64,000 nucleotides of DNA from Cellvibrionaceae bacterium (GTDB lineage Bacteria; Pseudomonadota; Gammaproteobacteria; Pseudomonadales; Cellvibrionaceae), in NCBI GenBank assembly GCA_021151525.1, contig JAGKXD010000009.1, positions 7,618 through 71,617 of the forward strand, in the 5' to 3' direction. A model generated the notes under the pieces. The model made no database searches. It saw nothing but the letters and a program-made list of their open reading frames with translations, and was not told where the DNA came from. Position 1 is the first letter of the stretch, and the number at the start of each line of letters is the position of its first letter. A program made the position numbers and the translations under genes. Positions 1-8,961 of this stretch are shown here, in pieces.

Positions 1-356
1 CAGATGGACAAGCCTATCTTATGGAAGTGAACACCCGCTTTTGGGGGTCGCTCCAACTGGCCATAGACTCCGGAGTAGATTTCCCTGCGCTCTTGGTAGA
101 AGCCGAACGCACTCAGCAAGTCCCCAGCGTTGGCGATTATAAGCTAGGACAGAAATTGCGTTGGCTATTAGGTGATTTTGATAGTCTATACATCTATATG
201 AAATCCAACGCTAGTTTCATCCAAAAGCTCAATCGTATTTTGCAGTTCTTAAAACCGAACGTCTCTGGGTGCCGCAGCGAGATCAACCGCTGGAATGACT
301 TAGGGCCAGCCAAATACGAACTTAGGCTATACCTTAAGCAATTATTAGGTCGCTAA
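1..356 (+). CDS. ATP-grasp family protein, C-terminal fragment
   Basis: This is the end of a gene whose start lies left of the window. The frame is already open at base 3, before the first ATG at 21, and reads DGQAYLMEVNTRFWGSLQ. That matches the last ATP/Mg-binding strand of ATP-grasp ligases, where the E and N of the E-x-N-x-R-F-W-G-S motif coordinate Mg. ATP-grasp enzymes form amide or thioester bonds through acyl-phosphate intermediates; the substrate here is unknown. Related carboxylate-amine ligase-like genes occur in XrtA/PEP-CTERM exopolysaccharide loci, and the next gene starts only 4 bases downstream, so it is probably the first visible gene of the same operon. The family call is fairly safe; the function is not assignable. 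Confidence 0.75.
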   Translation, partial: DGQAYLMEVNTRFWGSLQLAIDSGVDFPALLVEAERTQQVPSVGDYKLGQKLRWLLGDFDSLYIYMKSNASFIQKLNRILQFLKPNVSGCRSEINRWNDLGPAKYELRLYLKQLLGR

Positions 357-360
357 ACTC

Positions 361-1371
361 ATGGCTAATCCGCTTAAATCCTTGATCAAACCGGCTCTTA
401 TATCTTTTGCAAGCCAATTTGGGCCCCACATTCGGCACAGCAGGCAGGAAAAGTTATGGGTTTTAATGTATCACCGCATACTCCCCGCTACCGATAGTAG
501 GTTTCAGCAAGAAGAGCCAGGCATGCTCGTGACCCCCGATAGCCTTGCGATGCACCTGCGCGAAATCAAAAAGCATTTTGAAGTTGTATCTTTGGGTGAT
601 TGGGTAAAAGCAAAGGAGAAGGGGGAGAAGCTTCCGACAAAAGCCTGCGCTATAACCTTTGATGATGGATGGCTAGATAATTTTGAGTTTGCCTTGCCGG
701 TACTAAAAGCCGAATCCACACCTGCGACCTTATTTGCTGTCGCAGAAAAAATTGGAACAGAGTTTCAATTTTGGCCGAATATTATTGCCATGCTGCTGTT
801 GAGTGGCGCCAATAAAACCATGTGCAAACACCCCTTCTTTAACCAATTAGCCAGCCAGTTAGACAATCTACCCAAACATCCTAATCGCGATCAGTTGGCC
901 AATATTATCCTGCAACTAAAGCAATTCTCTGACAAAGACATTTTTGACGCTTTAGCGGAAATTAATTGGCAAGAACTATGCGCAGAAAAGCCGTTACCGG
1001 CACTTATGGACTGGGCTCAACTCAAGGCCATGCAAGACTCTGGCTTGGTGGAAATTGGCTCCCACACCTGCACTCATCGAAGGCTCACCAACGCGCTAAA
1101 CACTGAGGATCTACGCCATGAAATTATCACCAGCAAAACCATTCTGGAAGAAAGGCTTCATAAGCCGGTAAATTTATTCTGTTTTCCGAATGGTGACTAT
1201 AATTCAGAGGCTCTAGTACTCGTTAAGGAGCACTACCAAGCCGCGGTAACCACCCGCCGAGGAATTAATGTCACCCCCAAGGAGTTTCATGAGTTGACGC
1301 GTATTGGCTTACACGATGAAGTTAGCCATACTAAAGCCCTGTTTCGCTCCCGCCTGTCCGGATGGGTGTAA
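361..1371 (+). CDS. Polysaccharide deacetylase (NodB domain)
   Basis: The 336-residue protein has a NodB (carbohydrate esterase 4) deacetylase fold. Visible motifs are TFDDGW around residue 100 (the DD pair gives the catalytic base and a metal ligand), GSHTCTHRRL around 237 (H-x-x-x-H metal ligands) and FCFPNG around 281. Enzymes of this family remove N- or O-acetyl groups from polysaccharides. There is no obvious signal peptide, so it may act in the cytoplasm or be membrane associated. It starts 4 bases after the ATP-grasp gene and is followed by a second deacetylase, so the three look co-transcribed. The residues between motifs 1 and 2 are longer than in minimal NodB proteins. The substrate is presumably the glycan made by this locus (inference). 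Confidence 0.85.
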   Translation: MANPLKSLIKPALISFASQFGPHIRHSRQEKLWVLMYHRILPATDSRFQQEEPGMLVTPDSLAMHLREIKKHFEVVSLGDWVKAKEKGEKLPTKACAITFDDGWLDNFEFALPVLKAESTPATLFAVAEKIGTEFQFWPNIIAMLLLSGANKTMCKHPFFNQLASQLDNLPKHPNRDQLANIILQLKQFSDKDIFDALAEINWQELCAEKPLPALMDWAQLKAMQDSGLVEIGSHTCTHRRLTNALNTEDLRHEIITSKTILEERLHKPVNLFCFPNGDYNSEALVLVKEHYQAAVTTRRGINVTPKEFHELTRIGLHDEVSHTKALFRSRLSGWV

Positions 1372-1406
1372 TATGACTAATTTTCGCACTAAAGGATAAG
1401 CTCATC

Positions 1407-2411
1407 ATGAGCGTACTTGACCACGGATTACAGGATAGTTCGATTGAGCAATGGATGAACAAACTCCTTGGGCCATTTGTGACCATTTTTACTATCCATC
1501 GACCAAGCCCAATTACTGGTGCGTATGGCGGCTTGGATGAACACTTACTTGAGCAATGCTTAGATTACGCCACCCAAAAAGACTATCGTTTTATTTCTGT
1601 TGATCAATTGATAGCGGAAGCTTTAAGGGGCGAAACCATTGAGCACCCAACCATTAGCTTCACCTTAGATGATGGCTATGCTGATCAGGCCACGCGCTTG
1701 TTACCCATCCTTTTAGACTACAAGACGTCTCCCAGTTTATTTGTTATCACTGATTTTATTGATGGGAAATTATGGTCCTGGGATGCCAAGCTCTCCTATT
1801 TACTCTGGAATACACCTCTGCAAAAGACCAGTATTCCCATAGGCTCTCAACAATTAACACTCGACCTATCTACCCCCAACAACCGCATCATGGCCAGACG
1901 TCAGGCCATAAACCTATTCAAATTATTAAACCCGGAAACGCACGATAAGAATATTGCGGCAATTGCAGATCTTTGCAAAATTTCCTTATCCGATAGCGTG
2001 CCGGAAGAATTCAGCCCTGTGACTTGGAACTGTTTGCGTCAATTAGAGCAACAAGGATTACGCGTTGGCTCTCACTCACAAACCCACCTTGTGTTTAATG
2101 CGGCCAGCGACATAACCATTGCGCAAGAGCTTAAGCATTCTAAAGAGCGCCTGAATGAGGAGTTGCACAATCCGTCCAATGTGTTTTGTTACCCACTGGG
2201 AACACCAAAAGATTTCACATCGCATCATATAGAGCTTGTCAAAAATGCGGGCTATTCTGCTGCGCTCTCGACCATTTCCAATGTCACCAATTCAAAACTC
2301 ATTCGCGAAAACCCATTTCAGGTTCAGCGTATCGCTTTCCCGAATTCGTTTGAGAAATTTGTTCGTTACACTTCATGGAAAGAAGCATTACGCAGCAAGC
2401 TTCCATTCTAG
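1407..2411 (+). CDS. Polysaccharide deacetylase (NodB domain), second copy
   Basis: This 334-residue NodB-type deacetylase follows another one after 35 bases and is probably its diverged paralogue. Motif 1 reads FTLDDGY (about residue 86), with Leu in place of the usual Phe but both Asp kept. Motif 2 is GSHSQTH (about 216) and motif 3 FCYPLGTP (about 254). The metal-binding Asp-His-His set is therefore complete and the enzyme should be active. No signal peptide is evident. Tandem deacetylases suggest that two different acetylated positions or sugars of the exopolysaccharide are trimmed, or that one copy has a different specificity; this is inference. An AAAGGATAAG stretch precedes the ATG at a reasonable distance for ribosome binding. 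Confidence 0.85.
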   Translation: MSVLDHGLQDSSIEQWMNKLLGPFVTIFTIHRPSPITGAYGGLDEHLLEQCLDYATQKDYRFISVDQLIAEALRGETIEHPTISFTLDDGYADQATRLLPILLDYKTSPSLFVITDFIDGKLWSWDAKLSYLLWNTPLQKTSIPIGSQQLTLDLSTPNNRIMARRQAINLFKLLNPETHDKNIAAIADLCKISLSDSVPEEFSPVTWNCLRQLEQQGLRVGSHSQTHLVFNAASDITIAQELKHSKERLNEELHNPSNVFCYPLGTPKDFTSHHIELVKNAGYSAALSTISNVTNSKLIRENPFQVQRIAFPNSFEKFVRYTSWKEALRSKLPF

Positions 2412-2446
2412 TGACACACCGTGTTCCCTTTTATTAAGTATTATCT

Positions 2447-3790
2447 ATGGCTTTTTTATTTGACAAAGAAACCCTCATCAGTGAATTAGAAAACTACAAA
2501 TCTCAGCTGAAGCAAGCAAAAAAAACTAAAGCTGCTATTGCTGTTCAATTTAAACATGCGCAAACCGGTTCCGAACTTCACAGTCGCCTAATTGCAGAAA
2601 TGCAAGGCAGTTCTGCCGAGATAAAATCTATTGAAGGAAACTTAAAGGCAACGGAAAAAAAGATAGCTCAACTGACTCAAGAGTCTTCGCAAGAAAATAC
2701 CGAAGAAAAGCAGCCTCCGCTATTAACCATTGACCTCACCGCATCTTGGAATGAAAAGTTCGTTATCAGAGAGCTGGACGCATCAGAGTTTAATAGTTGG
2801 TGGAAATTTATAGCATCAATGCCTAACGCAACAGCCTATCACCAACATGCATGGAAAGAGGTGATTGAACAATCCTTTAACAACCCAACGCGCATTTGGG
2901 TTGCGCTTGATCAAAATGACTCTATTCTTGGCGGTCTTCCTCTTACATTTTTTAGCAGCCAATTGTTTGGAAAGTTTGCCGTATCCATTCCTTATGTAAA
3001 CTATGGCGGGGTTATAACTCCATATTTCAATATTGCGCAGCAATTATTGGCCTACCTTCCCTCACTGTGCCGCAACGAAAATCTTTCACACATAGAAATT
3101 CGAACTATGCAGCAAGATTTGGCGACAGAAAGCTCATCCAAGAAAGCATCAATGATTTTGCAACTACCCAATAACAGCGAAGAGCTAGATTCCCAGCTCG
3201 GAGCAAAAGTCCGCGCACAAGTTAAAAAGTGCGAGGAGCACGCGCCCACGATTAAATTCGGGAAATTAGATTTGCTCGATGATTTCTACAAAGTATTTGC
3301 CAAAAACATGCGCGACCTCGGAACCCCCGTGTACGCAAAAACTTGGTTCAAAAATATTTTAATGAGCGACGGTATAAATGCGACTTTGGCTGTGGTTTAT
3401 ATCAATAACAAACCAATATCGACTGGATTTCTAGTGGGATTTAAAAACATGCTGGAAATTCCATGGGCATCCACATTAAAGGAAGCCAATGGACTAAATG
3501 CCAATATGTGGATGTACCGAAAAATACTCGACTTTGCCATTGAACAAAAATTCGATTTTTTTGATTTCGGGCGATCAACCCAAGATGCAGGAACCTATAA
3601 GTTTAAAAAGCAGTGGGGCTCACTCCCCTACCCTCACTATTGGTACAAAATATTGCCAGAAGGAAGCGACAGCGCACCAGAACTGAATCCCGACAACCCC
3701 AAATTTGCACTCATGATCGCCGTTTGGAAAAGAATGCCCGTTTGGATGAGCAAAATTATCGGCCCACCCATAATTCGCAATATCCCATAG
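2447..3790 (+). CDS. FemAB family XrtA/PEP-CTERM-associated protein with coiled-coil N-terminus
   Basis: The protein has 447 residues. Residues about 8-85 are charged and heptad-like (many E, K, Q, A), predicting a coiled coil. Residues about 100-440 form a FemAB/GNAT-type acyltransferase. The C-terminal signature FDFGRSTQDAGTYKFKKQWG is characteristic of the FemAB-like family found in XrtA/PEP-CTERM exopolysaccharide loci. FemAB proteins transfer aminoacyl groups from aminoacyl-tRNA; in this subfamily the substrate is not established. Most members I know lack the coiled-coil extension, so it may be a local addition for oligomerisation or partner binding (inference). The gene follows the second deacetylase by 35 bases and is convergent with the next gene. 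Confidence 0.82.
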   Translation: MAFLFDKETLISELENYKSQLKQAKKTKAAIAVQFKHAQTGSELHSRLIAEMQGSSAEIKSIEGNLKATEKKIAQLTQESSQENTEEKQPPLLTIDLTASWNEKFVIRELDASEFNSWWKFIASMPNATAYHQHAWKEVIEQSFNNPTRIWVALDQNDSILGGLPLTFFSSQLFGKFAVSIPYVNYGGVITPYFNIAQQLLAYLPSLCRNENLSHIEIRTMQQDLATESSSKKASMILQLPNNSEELDSQLGAKVRAQVKKCEEHAPTIKFGKLDLLDDFYKVFAKNMRDLGTPVYAKTWFKNILMSDGINATLAVVYINNKPISTGFLVGFKNMLEIPWASTLKEANGLNANMWMYRKILDFAIEQKFDFFDFGRSTQDAGTYKFKKQWGSLPYPHYWYKILPEGSDSAPELNPDNPKFALMIAVWKRMPVWMSKIIGPPIIRNIP

Positions 3791-3825
3791 TAGGCTGTTA
3801 AAAATACAATTTATTCGCTACACAT

Positions 3826-4911
3826 TTAGTGACGTTTCAAGCCTTGTTGTAAACGATAAATTAATTTTAGCATTGGGTTTCTTACTAAAAGAATTGTATT
3901 GAATTCGCCGACCTTGTTCGCAAGAGCCACCTTATAATTTGAATTTTTCCCATTGCCTGCCATAAAATCATAAAAATCGATCTCATGAGAAAGAAATGCC
4001 TTTTCAATTTGATAGCCGAAATGCAATGTCCCCAAGGAAATATTTTTAGATAATTGCTCGACATACCCAGATTGCAAATTATAAATTCGTCCATTAATAC
4101 TAATATCTAAAACCACCGAAATCGGCTGCTCATTTAAGCTCATAACCGACAAATCAATCCTATGACCTGCCGCATTTAGCTTATCCAATAGTAGCGACAT
4201 AAACTCCGCAGCATCCCCCTGATAGCAGGGTCTACCCCATCGCGACAAATGGAACTGATTAATCAAGGAAAAAAATAGCTCTTTATTTGGCCAGATATTT
4301 TTTATCTGCACCGTACCAAGCGCTTGCAGATTTTTACGTCGATTAAATAACTTTAACCGCGCACCGCCCCCCAACCCTTTCAAATAATCAGCAAAGCTTC
4401 CACCAGAAACATCTACGCCATAGGTATTTTCTACATTCTTGATCACAAACGCCCAGCCATAGAGGGCTGCTGCATCTCTAAAACCACACCATTCAAATGA
4501 GTGCGCTATCAAATCAGGAACATAAAATTGATCCCAAGGTAGCAGGGAAATTTTGTTCATATAATTTTTCAGCGATGACGCCTTAAGTAAATCATCCGAA
4601 AAACTAAAATATTCACTGCGAAGACTAGGCAAAGCGGAGGTGGATATTCCCAATGGAAATGCAGTTGTGACAGGAATTAATTTTTTTATGGTTTGTCGAT
4701 ATGCGTATACAACTTCTGATAAGGGGCAATTGTCCTCAGTACTGAGCTTGCGAATTGCCGTATTATCGCCCCATGTCATTCTCCAAGCTTGCAGCCATGC
4801 ATTGGAACGAAATAAGCCGGGCCGATGTTTCGGCAGAAAATAATCTGACAAGTCGCTTTCACCAGGTGGACTATTGTTTGCTCGATGAGAGAATGACCTC
4901 TCACCGAACAA
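3826..4911 (-). CDS. GNAT acyltransferase, CelD/BcsL-like
   Basis: The 361-residue protein resembles the CelD/BcsL-like acyltransferase family (GNAT fold, distant FemAB relative). The C-terminal half contains a region reading INGRIYNLQSGY, then an LGTLHFGYQIEKAF helix, then FYDFMAGNGKNSNYKVALAN, which corresponds to the usual F-D-F-x-x-G...Y-K signature. The role is probably transfer of an acyl or aminoacyl group to the exopolysaccharide or its precursor; the donor is unknown. The open frame begins with TTG and no convincing ribosome-binding site precedes it, so the start is uncertain. The gene lies 18 bases after prsT on the same strand and is probably its operon partner. It converges on the FemAB-like gene with 35 bases between them and no evident terminator. 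Confidence 0.7.
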   Translation of the reverse strand: MFGERSFSHRANNSPPGESDLSDYFLPKHRPGLFRSNAWLQAWRMTWGDNTAIRKLSTEDNCPLSEVVYAYRQTIKKLIPVTTAFPLGISTSALPSLRSEYFSFSDDLLKASSLKNYMNKISLLPWDQFYVPDLIAHSFEWCGFRDAAALYGWAFVIKNVENTYGVDVSGGSFADYLKGLGGGARLKLFNRRKNLQALGTVQIKNIWPNKELFFSLINQFHLSRWGRPCYQGDAAEFMSLLLDKLNAAGHRIDLSVMSLNEQPISVVLDISINGRIYNLQSGYVEQLSKNISLGTLHFGYQIEKAFLSHEIDFYDFMAGNGKNSNYKVALANKVGEFNTILLVRNPMLKLIYRLQQGLKRH

Positions 4912-4929
4912 ACACGTTTTTAAAAAGGA

Positions 4930-7602
4930 TTATTTTTTTAGACGCTTCTTGGCATCCAATAAGTGATCTTGTATTTCCTTATTGGTTGGTGCAAGCGTAG
5001 CAGCCTTCTGCAACAACTCGTAACCCTCACTGACTTTACCTGATTCAACCAAAACCCATGCATAAGTATCAATGATTGATGGATTATTAGCCGCCAACTT
5101 ATAGGCTTTCTCAGCCAGACCTAAGGCTTTAGGATTCTTTTGCTCGTAATACAACCACGCAAGATTATTCATAGATGCAGCTGCATTTGGATCTAACTCA
5201 ATATTTTTTTCATACCATGAAATAGCTGAGTCTTTATCATTCTTTTGTTGTGCATGAATCGCCAACAACAAAGCAGCTTGAGGGCTATTTGGCAACTTTT
5301 TGTTCCAATCTTCAGCAAAACTAAACAAGGCATCACTTTGGTTTGATTTTTGATAATAGGCTGCTATTGATTTAGCTGAAATTTCCAAAGGCTTTTTATC
5401 CCAGGATGACTTAAACAGGGCTATAGCATCTTCCGGCTTATTTTCAGCAGCCTTGATTATACCCTGCAAATAATCACGTTCCGCCGTAGCAGCACCTGAT
5501 GCATACTGATCAAGTAGCTTTTGTGCTTCGGCAACATTTTTTTCTAAAATTTCCAACTCAATTAAACTTGCCAACACATTCATATTATCGGGATCAAACA
5601 ACAAACCCTTTAAAATCATTTTTTTCGCTTCAGGCAAATTCTTTTCATTCACCAATGCAACGCCGTACTGTTGATACACATTAGCGGCCACTTTCTTAAC
5701 CTGCTCCGCTTTGCCGTTTCGCTCAAGTGCAACATCAATATGTTTTACAGCAAGCGCTGGCAGCCGTTGAGCAATTAGCACTTGCGCAGCAACAACAGAT
5801 GGCATCCAATTTTCTTGTTTGGCTTCCAACTTTACCAAAAAGTCTAAGGCTCGTTTTATAGCATCAGCTTTCTGCAAAATGCCCAACCACTGACTGTACA
5901 CACTAGCTTGCGACGCATCTGCCTCAAGCATAGATTCAAAAATATCAGCCGCTTTTAAAGGTTGGCCTTGCGATTTGTAAACCTCTGCTAAACCTGCATA
6001 GGAAAGGTTTTTTTCATTATTGTCTTTTATAGCGAGCGCTTTCTTAAAAGATTGCTCCGCATCAGGATATTTTTTCTGCACAAGATAAAACCATCCCTCC
6101 AGAAAATTTCCACGCGGATTGGCAGGATTATTTTTTTGGAAATTTGCAATTTCTGATTTTATAACGTCCAACTTTCCTTCACTAAACAAAGCTTTAAAAT
6201 AAGCTTGTTGCACGATCAAATCCATAGGCTGCTCATTATAGGCTTTTTGCAGCTGCCCCAAGCCCAAGGCTGGATTTTTCATTTCAAAATCACGTTTAGC
6301 AAGCGCTAGGCGCAATCGCTGTTGCTTTGGATTAAGCGCTAAACTTTTTTCTAACGCTTTCTGGCCTTCGCTACTAGTCTTATCCTGATCCAACAACGCC
6401 AAACCATACGTAGCCAACAACTCTGCATTTTCAGGCTGGTTTTCTACACTCTTTTTCAAGAGAGCTATGGCATCATCCATTTTATTTGCACGAAATTTTG
6501 CGAGAGCTGCTGCCTGAATAACGGTAGATGTTGTAGTTTCTGGGTCGATGTACTGATCAAACAAATCAATCGCCTGCTTGTCTTGACCTTTTTGATATTC
6601 AACCAAGCCTAACAAAATGGCAGTATTTTTATCTTGCGGGAATTGCTCGCGCAGCTCTTTTAATGTTTTTTCAGCATCCGCAAACTTACCTTGACGAAAC
6701 AATTCCATTGCATCATTAAATTTTTCTTTAGCTGAACTGCCCTCGGGATTTGCTTCAGCAATAATTTTTTGATAACGATAGGCCTCTCCTGATTTCCCTT
6801 CACGAATTAGCGTCTCTGTAAGTTGACCTAAAACGGTGAGCTTTTCAGCAGTAATAATGTCTGTTTTTGGCAAAAGCCCAAGCGCTTTTGTGAATTCCTC
6901 TTCAGCCTGCGGCAGAGCATTTTGCTGCAGCGCAATATTACCTTTCATCAACAACAACTTAACACTATCACTCTTTTCGGTAGGCTGTAGCTGTTCCAGA
7001 ATCGGGTTTACCGCTTCAAGTTTGCCTTGCGCAACAAGAATCTCTGCATCCAGTAGCTTAACCGCTACATTTTTATCCGCAAAAGAATGTAGTGCCGTCA
7101 AAGATTTTTCTAATGCTTTACTGTCACCTAAATAAATATTGGCTCTTGCCGCCAACAATTCCTTTTGAAAGGCGTCATCACCGTGTTTATCACTTGGGTT
7201 AACGTCAGCCAAAGTATTTAACGCAGATCTATATTTTCTTGTTTCTACATAGGCTGAAGCCAAAGCCAAGCTAGTTTCAGGCATTTTTTTTACGACGGGC
7301 TCTAACAAGGACTGCGTAGCACCAAACGCGCCCAATGAGTTGTAAATTTTGGCCAATACGAGATAGCCTTGCGAATCGCTCGGATTTTTTTGAATCGCAT
7401 TTTTTGCTTCCAACATAGATGCTCTATATTGACCTTGGCTCAAATAAGCCTCTGCAGACTTTACAAAGCGTGCAACCTCTTCTTTATTTGCACCTTTATC
7501 ATTCTTACAGGACATTAACATGATTGAACAAGCGCTTAATAAGATAAGTAAAATCCTACTAAGTCGCTGAACACGAATCTTGCTCTTTTTATTAGCACTC
7601 AT
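4930..7602 (-). CDS. prsT: XrtA/PEP-CTERM system TPR lipoprotein PrsT
   Basis: The 890-residue protein is almost entirely tetratricopeptide repeats, from about residue 40 to the C-terminus. Recurrent A-x-x-x-Y...G-x-x-x-x-A patterns can be seen, for example around residues 45-75 and 820-880. The N-terminus has basic residues, a hydrophobic stretch and a lipobox LMSC with Cys32, so it should be a lipoprotein. Length and layout fit PrsT, the large TPR lipoprotein of XrtA/PEP-CTERM loci, thought to scaffold export or sorting of exopolysaccharide and exosortase substrates. Its neighbours (outer-membrane barrel, chain-length protein, exporter) support this. The ATG overlaps no other gene; the next upstream gene ends 40 bases away, consistent with one transcript. 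Confidence 0.85.
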   Translation of the reverse strand: MSANKKSKIRVQRLSRILLILLSACSIMLMSCKNDKGANKEEVARFVKSAEAYLSQGQYRASMLEAKNAIQKNPSDSQGYLVLAKIYNSLGAFGATQSLLEPVVKKMPETSLALASAYVETRKYRSALNTLADVNPSDKHGDDAFQKELLAARANIYLGDSKALEKSLTALHSFADKNVAVKLLDAEILVAQGKLEAVNPILEQLQPTEKSDSVKLLLMKGNIALQQNALPQAEEEFTKALGLLPKTDIITAEKLTVLGQLTETLIREGKSGEAYRYQKIIAEANPEGSSAKEKFNDAMELFRQGKFADAEKTLKELREQFPQDKNTAILLGLVEYQKGQDKQAIDLFDQYIDPETTTSTVIQAAALAKFRANKMDDAIALLKKSVENQPENAELLATYGLALLDQDKTSSEGQKALEKSLALNPKQQRLRLALAKRDFEMKNPALGLGQLQKAYNEQPMDLIVQQAYFKALFSEGKLDVIKSEIANFQKNNPANPRGNFLEGWFYLVQKKYPDAEQSFKKALAIKDNNEKNLSYAGLAEVYKSQGQPLKAADIFESMLEADASQASVYSQWLGILQKADAIKRALDFLVKLEAKQENWMPSVVAAQVLIAQRLPALAVKHIDVALERNGKAEQVKKVAANVYQQYGVALVNEKNLPEAKKMILKGLLFDPDNMNVLASLIELEILEKNVAEAQKLLDQYASGAATAERDYLQGIIKAAENKPEDAIALFKSSWDKKPLEISAKSIAAYYQKSNQSDALFSFAEDWNKKLPNSPQAALLLAIHAQQKNDKDSAISWYEKNIELDPNAAASMNNLAWLYYEQKNPKALGLAEKAYKLAANNPSIIDTYAWVLVESGKVSEGYELLQKAATLAPTNKEIQDHLLDAKKRLKK

Positions 7603-7642
7603 ATCTCATTTCCATCTTCAATTATTTAATAGTTTGCAGGCT

Positions 7643-8947
7643 TCAAAAACTATAATCCAAACCGAGCCCCACAATATTTTCTTTGTAGGTGTGAAATACG
7701 TATTCACTATCTCTTTTAAAATGCCTGAGGATTGCATTAAGAGACAATGAATTTAGAATTTTTGTTCTGTAGGTTAATTGATAGCTAGTATCTTTTTGGT
7801 AGGGGCTAAAAGGATTTTCTGCAAACTCTTGCTTAGACGCCCGATAAAAAAATTCAACGCCGCTCGCACGCCCGAGTTGGTAGGTGAAATTAACCATTGC
7901 TGATGTACGATCTAAATCCTCACCAAGACTTTGAAAATCTTGCTTAACTTTTTCGAGAGAGACGCGACTCGTACATCTCTCGCAAATAAGCGTGGAAGTC
8001 CAAGACGCTCCAATAGTTGTAAACTGGACGATATCAATACCCTTAGAGACGCCAGACACAGAAGAATCCGAAGGAGAAAAAATATCGCTCCCTTGGGAAA
8101 GGCTATTTTCTGCGCGCGAAGAATCCCCTAAAGCTCGACTAAAATTCAAACCGAAGCTGTTAAACGCGCTGGTATAATTTATTCCAGCAGAATATTTAGG
8201 ACTACTAAAATCAGTATTTAATGCATCTTGAAGTGCTCTGTTCGCACCAACAGAAACGTTGTATTGCAATTTTTTCAGCTTCACCACATATTCCGCAGAA
8301 AAACTATCTAACCGGTAAGATAGCTGTGGATTAATGTCGAAATCCGTCTTCCCCGACGACGCAACAATTTGCACAAGATCAACAGCACTAACATCTCGTG
8401 AATACATTAAATCTACACTTTTGGTAGTAGAGTTTTTAGCTTCAAATTTTTTGTAATTAACATCCATTTGAGTAAAGTTTGCAACAAACTGATCTGCGTC
8501 ATTGATATGCAAACGCAATGAAGGCTCAATGCTTAAAATCGAACGTTCTAGACGATTGCTTGTGAGATCCACGGCATCTTGTGCATTCAGCAAGGAGGCA
8601 TTTGAGTGCTCTATTTTTAAATGCAACGGCTGCGAACTTCCGCCAAAATCAAGCTGCCCGTTGCCTGTTAATACAGTATCGTCGGGCTGCGAATGCTCTG
8701 AAAAGGTTTTGTCTTCTAAGTTATAAAGCGATTTTGCAGCAAACCAATCATTCTGATAATTAGCATCCAAATTGGCTGCATATTCATTTTGAAATTCGGA
8801 GATAATCAACGCCTTCCGGCTTTCTCGTCCGCCGTTATCACTCCAATTTACTGAAGCCCCCATGTCAAACTTAATATAATTTGAAAGCGGTGCCGCTATA
8901 GATGCCGGAGCCAATGCCATTAAGACGCAAATTTTTATTGGTTTCAT
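7643..8947 (-). CDS. PEP-CTERM/XrtA-associated outer membrane beta-barrel protein
   Basis: The 434-residue protein begins with a short signal peptide (about residues 1-19, ending SIAA) and continues with alternating polar/aromatic strands such as NWFAAKSLYNLEDK and SLSLNAILRHFKRDSEYVF. It ends with a terminal strand GLGLDYSF, whose final Phe is the classic C-terminal signal of outer-membrane barrels. Size, position and strand pattern fit the TIGR03016-type PEP-CTERM-associated outer membrane protein found in exosortase A exopolysaccharide loci. The role is not proven; a pore or anchor for glycan secretion is plausible. It sits between prsT and the tyrosine-kinase-like gene, with 14-40 base gaps, in one minus-strand operon. 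Confidence 0.78.
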   Translation of the reverse strand: MKPIKICVLMALAPASIAAPLSNYIKFDMGASVNWSDNGGRESRKALIISEFQNEYAANLDANYQNDWFAAKSLYNLEDKTFSEHSQPDDTVLTGNGQLDFGGSSQPLHLKIEHSNASLLNAQDAVDLTSNRLERSILSIEPSLRLHINDADQFVANFTQMDVNYKKFEAKNSTTKSVDLMYSRDVSAVDLVQIVASSGKTDFDINPQLSYRLDSFSAEYVVKLKKLQYNVSVGANRALQDALNTDFSSPKYSAGINYTSAFNSFGLNFSRALGDSSRAENSLSQGSDIFSPSDSSVSGVSKGIDIVQFTTIGASWTSTLICERCTSRVSLEKVKQDFQSLGEDLDRTSAMVNFTYQLGRASGVEFFYRASKQEFAENPFSPYQKDTSYQLTYRTKILNSLSLNAILRHFKRDSEYVFHTYKENIVGLGLDYSF

Positions 8948-8961
8948 TCCCTAACCTCATC

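Noticed and set aside
2236..2463. A 75-residue frame overlapping the second deacetylase and the FemAB-like gene
   Set aside because: It runs in another frame of the conserved FCYPLGTP region and has no family features.
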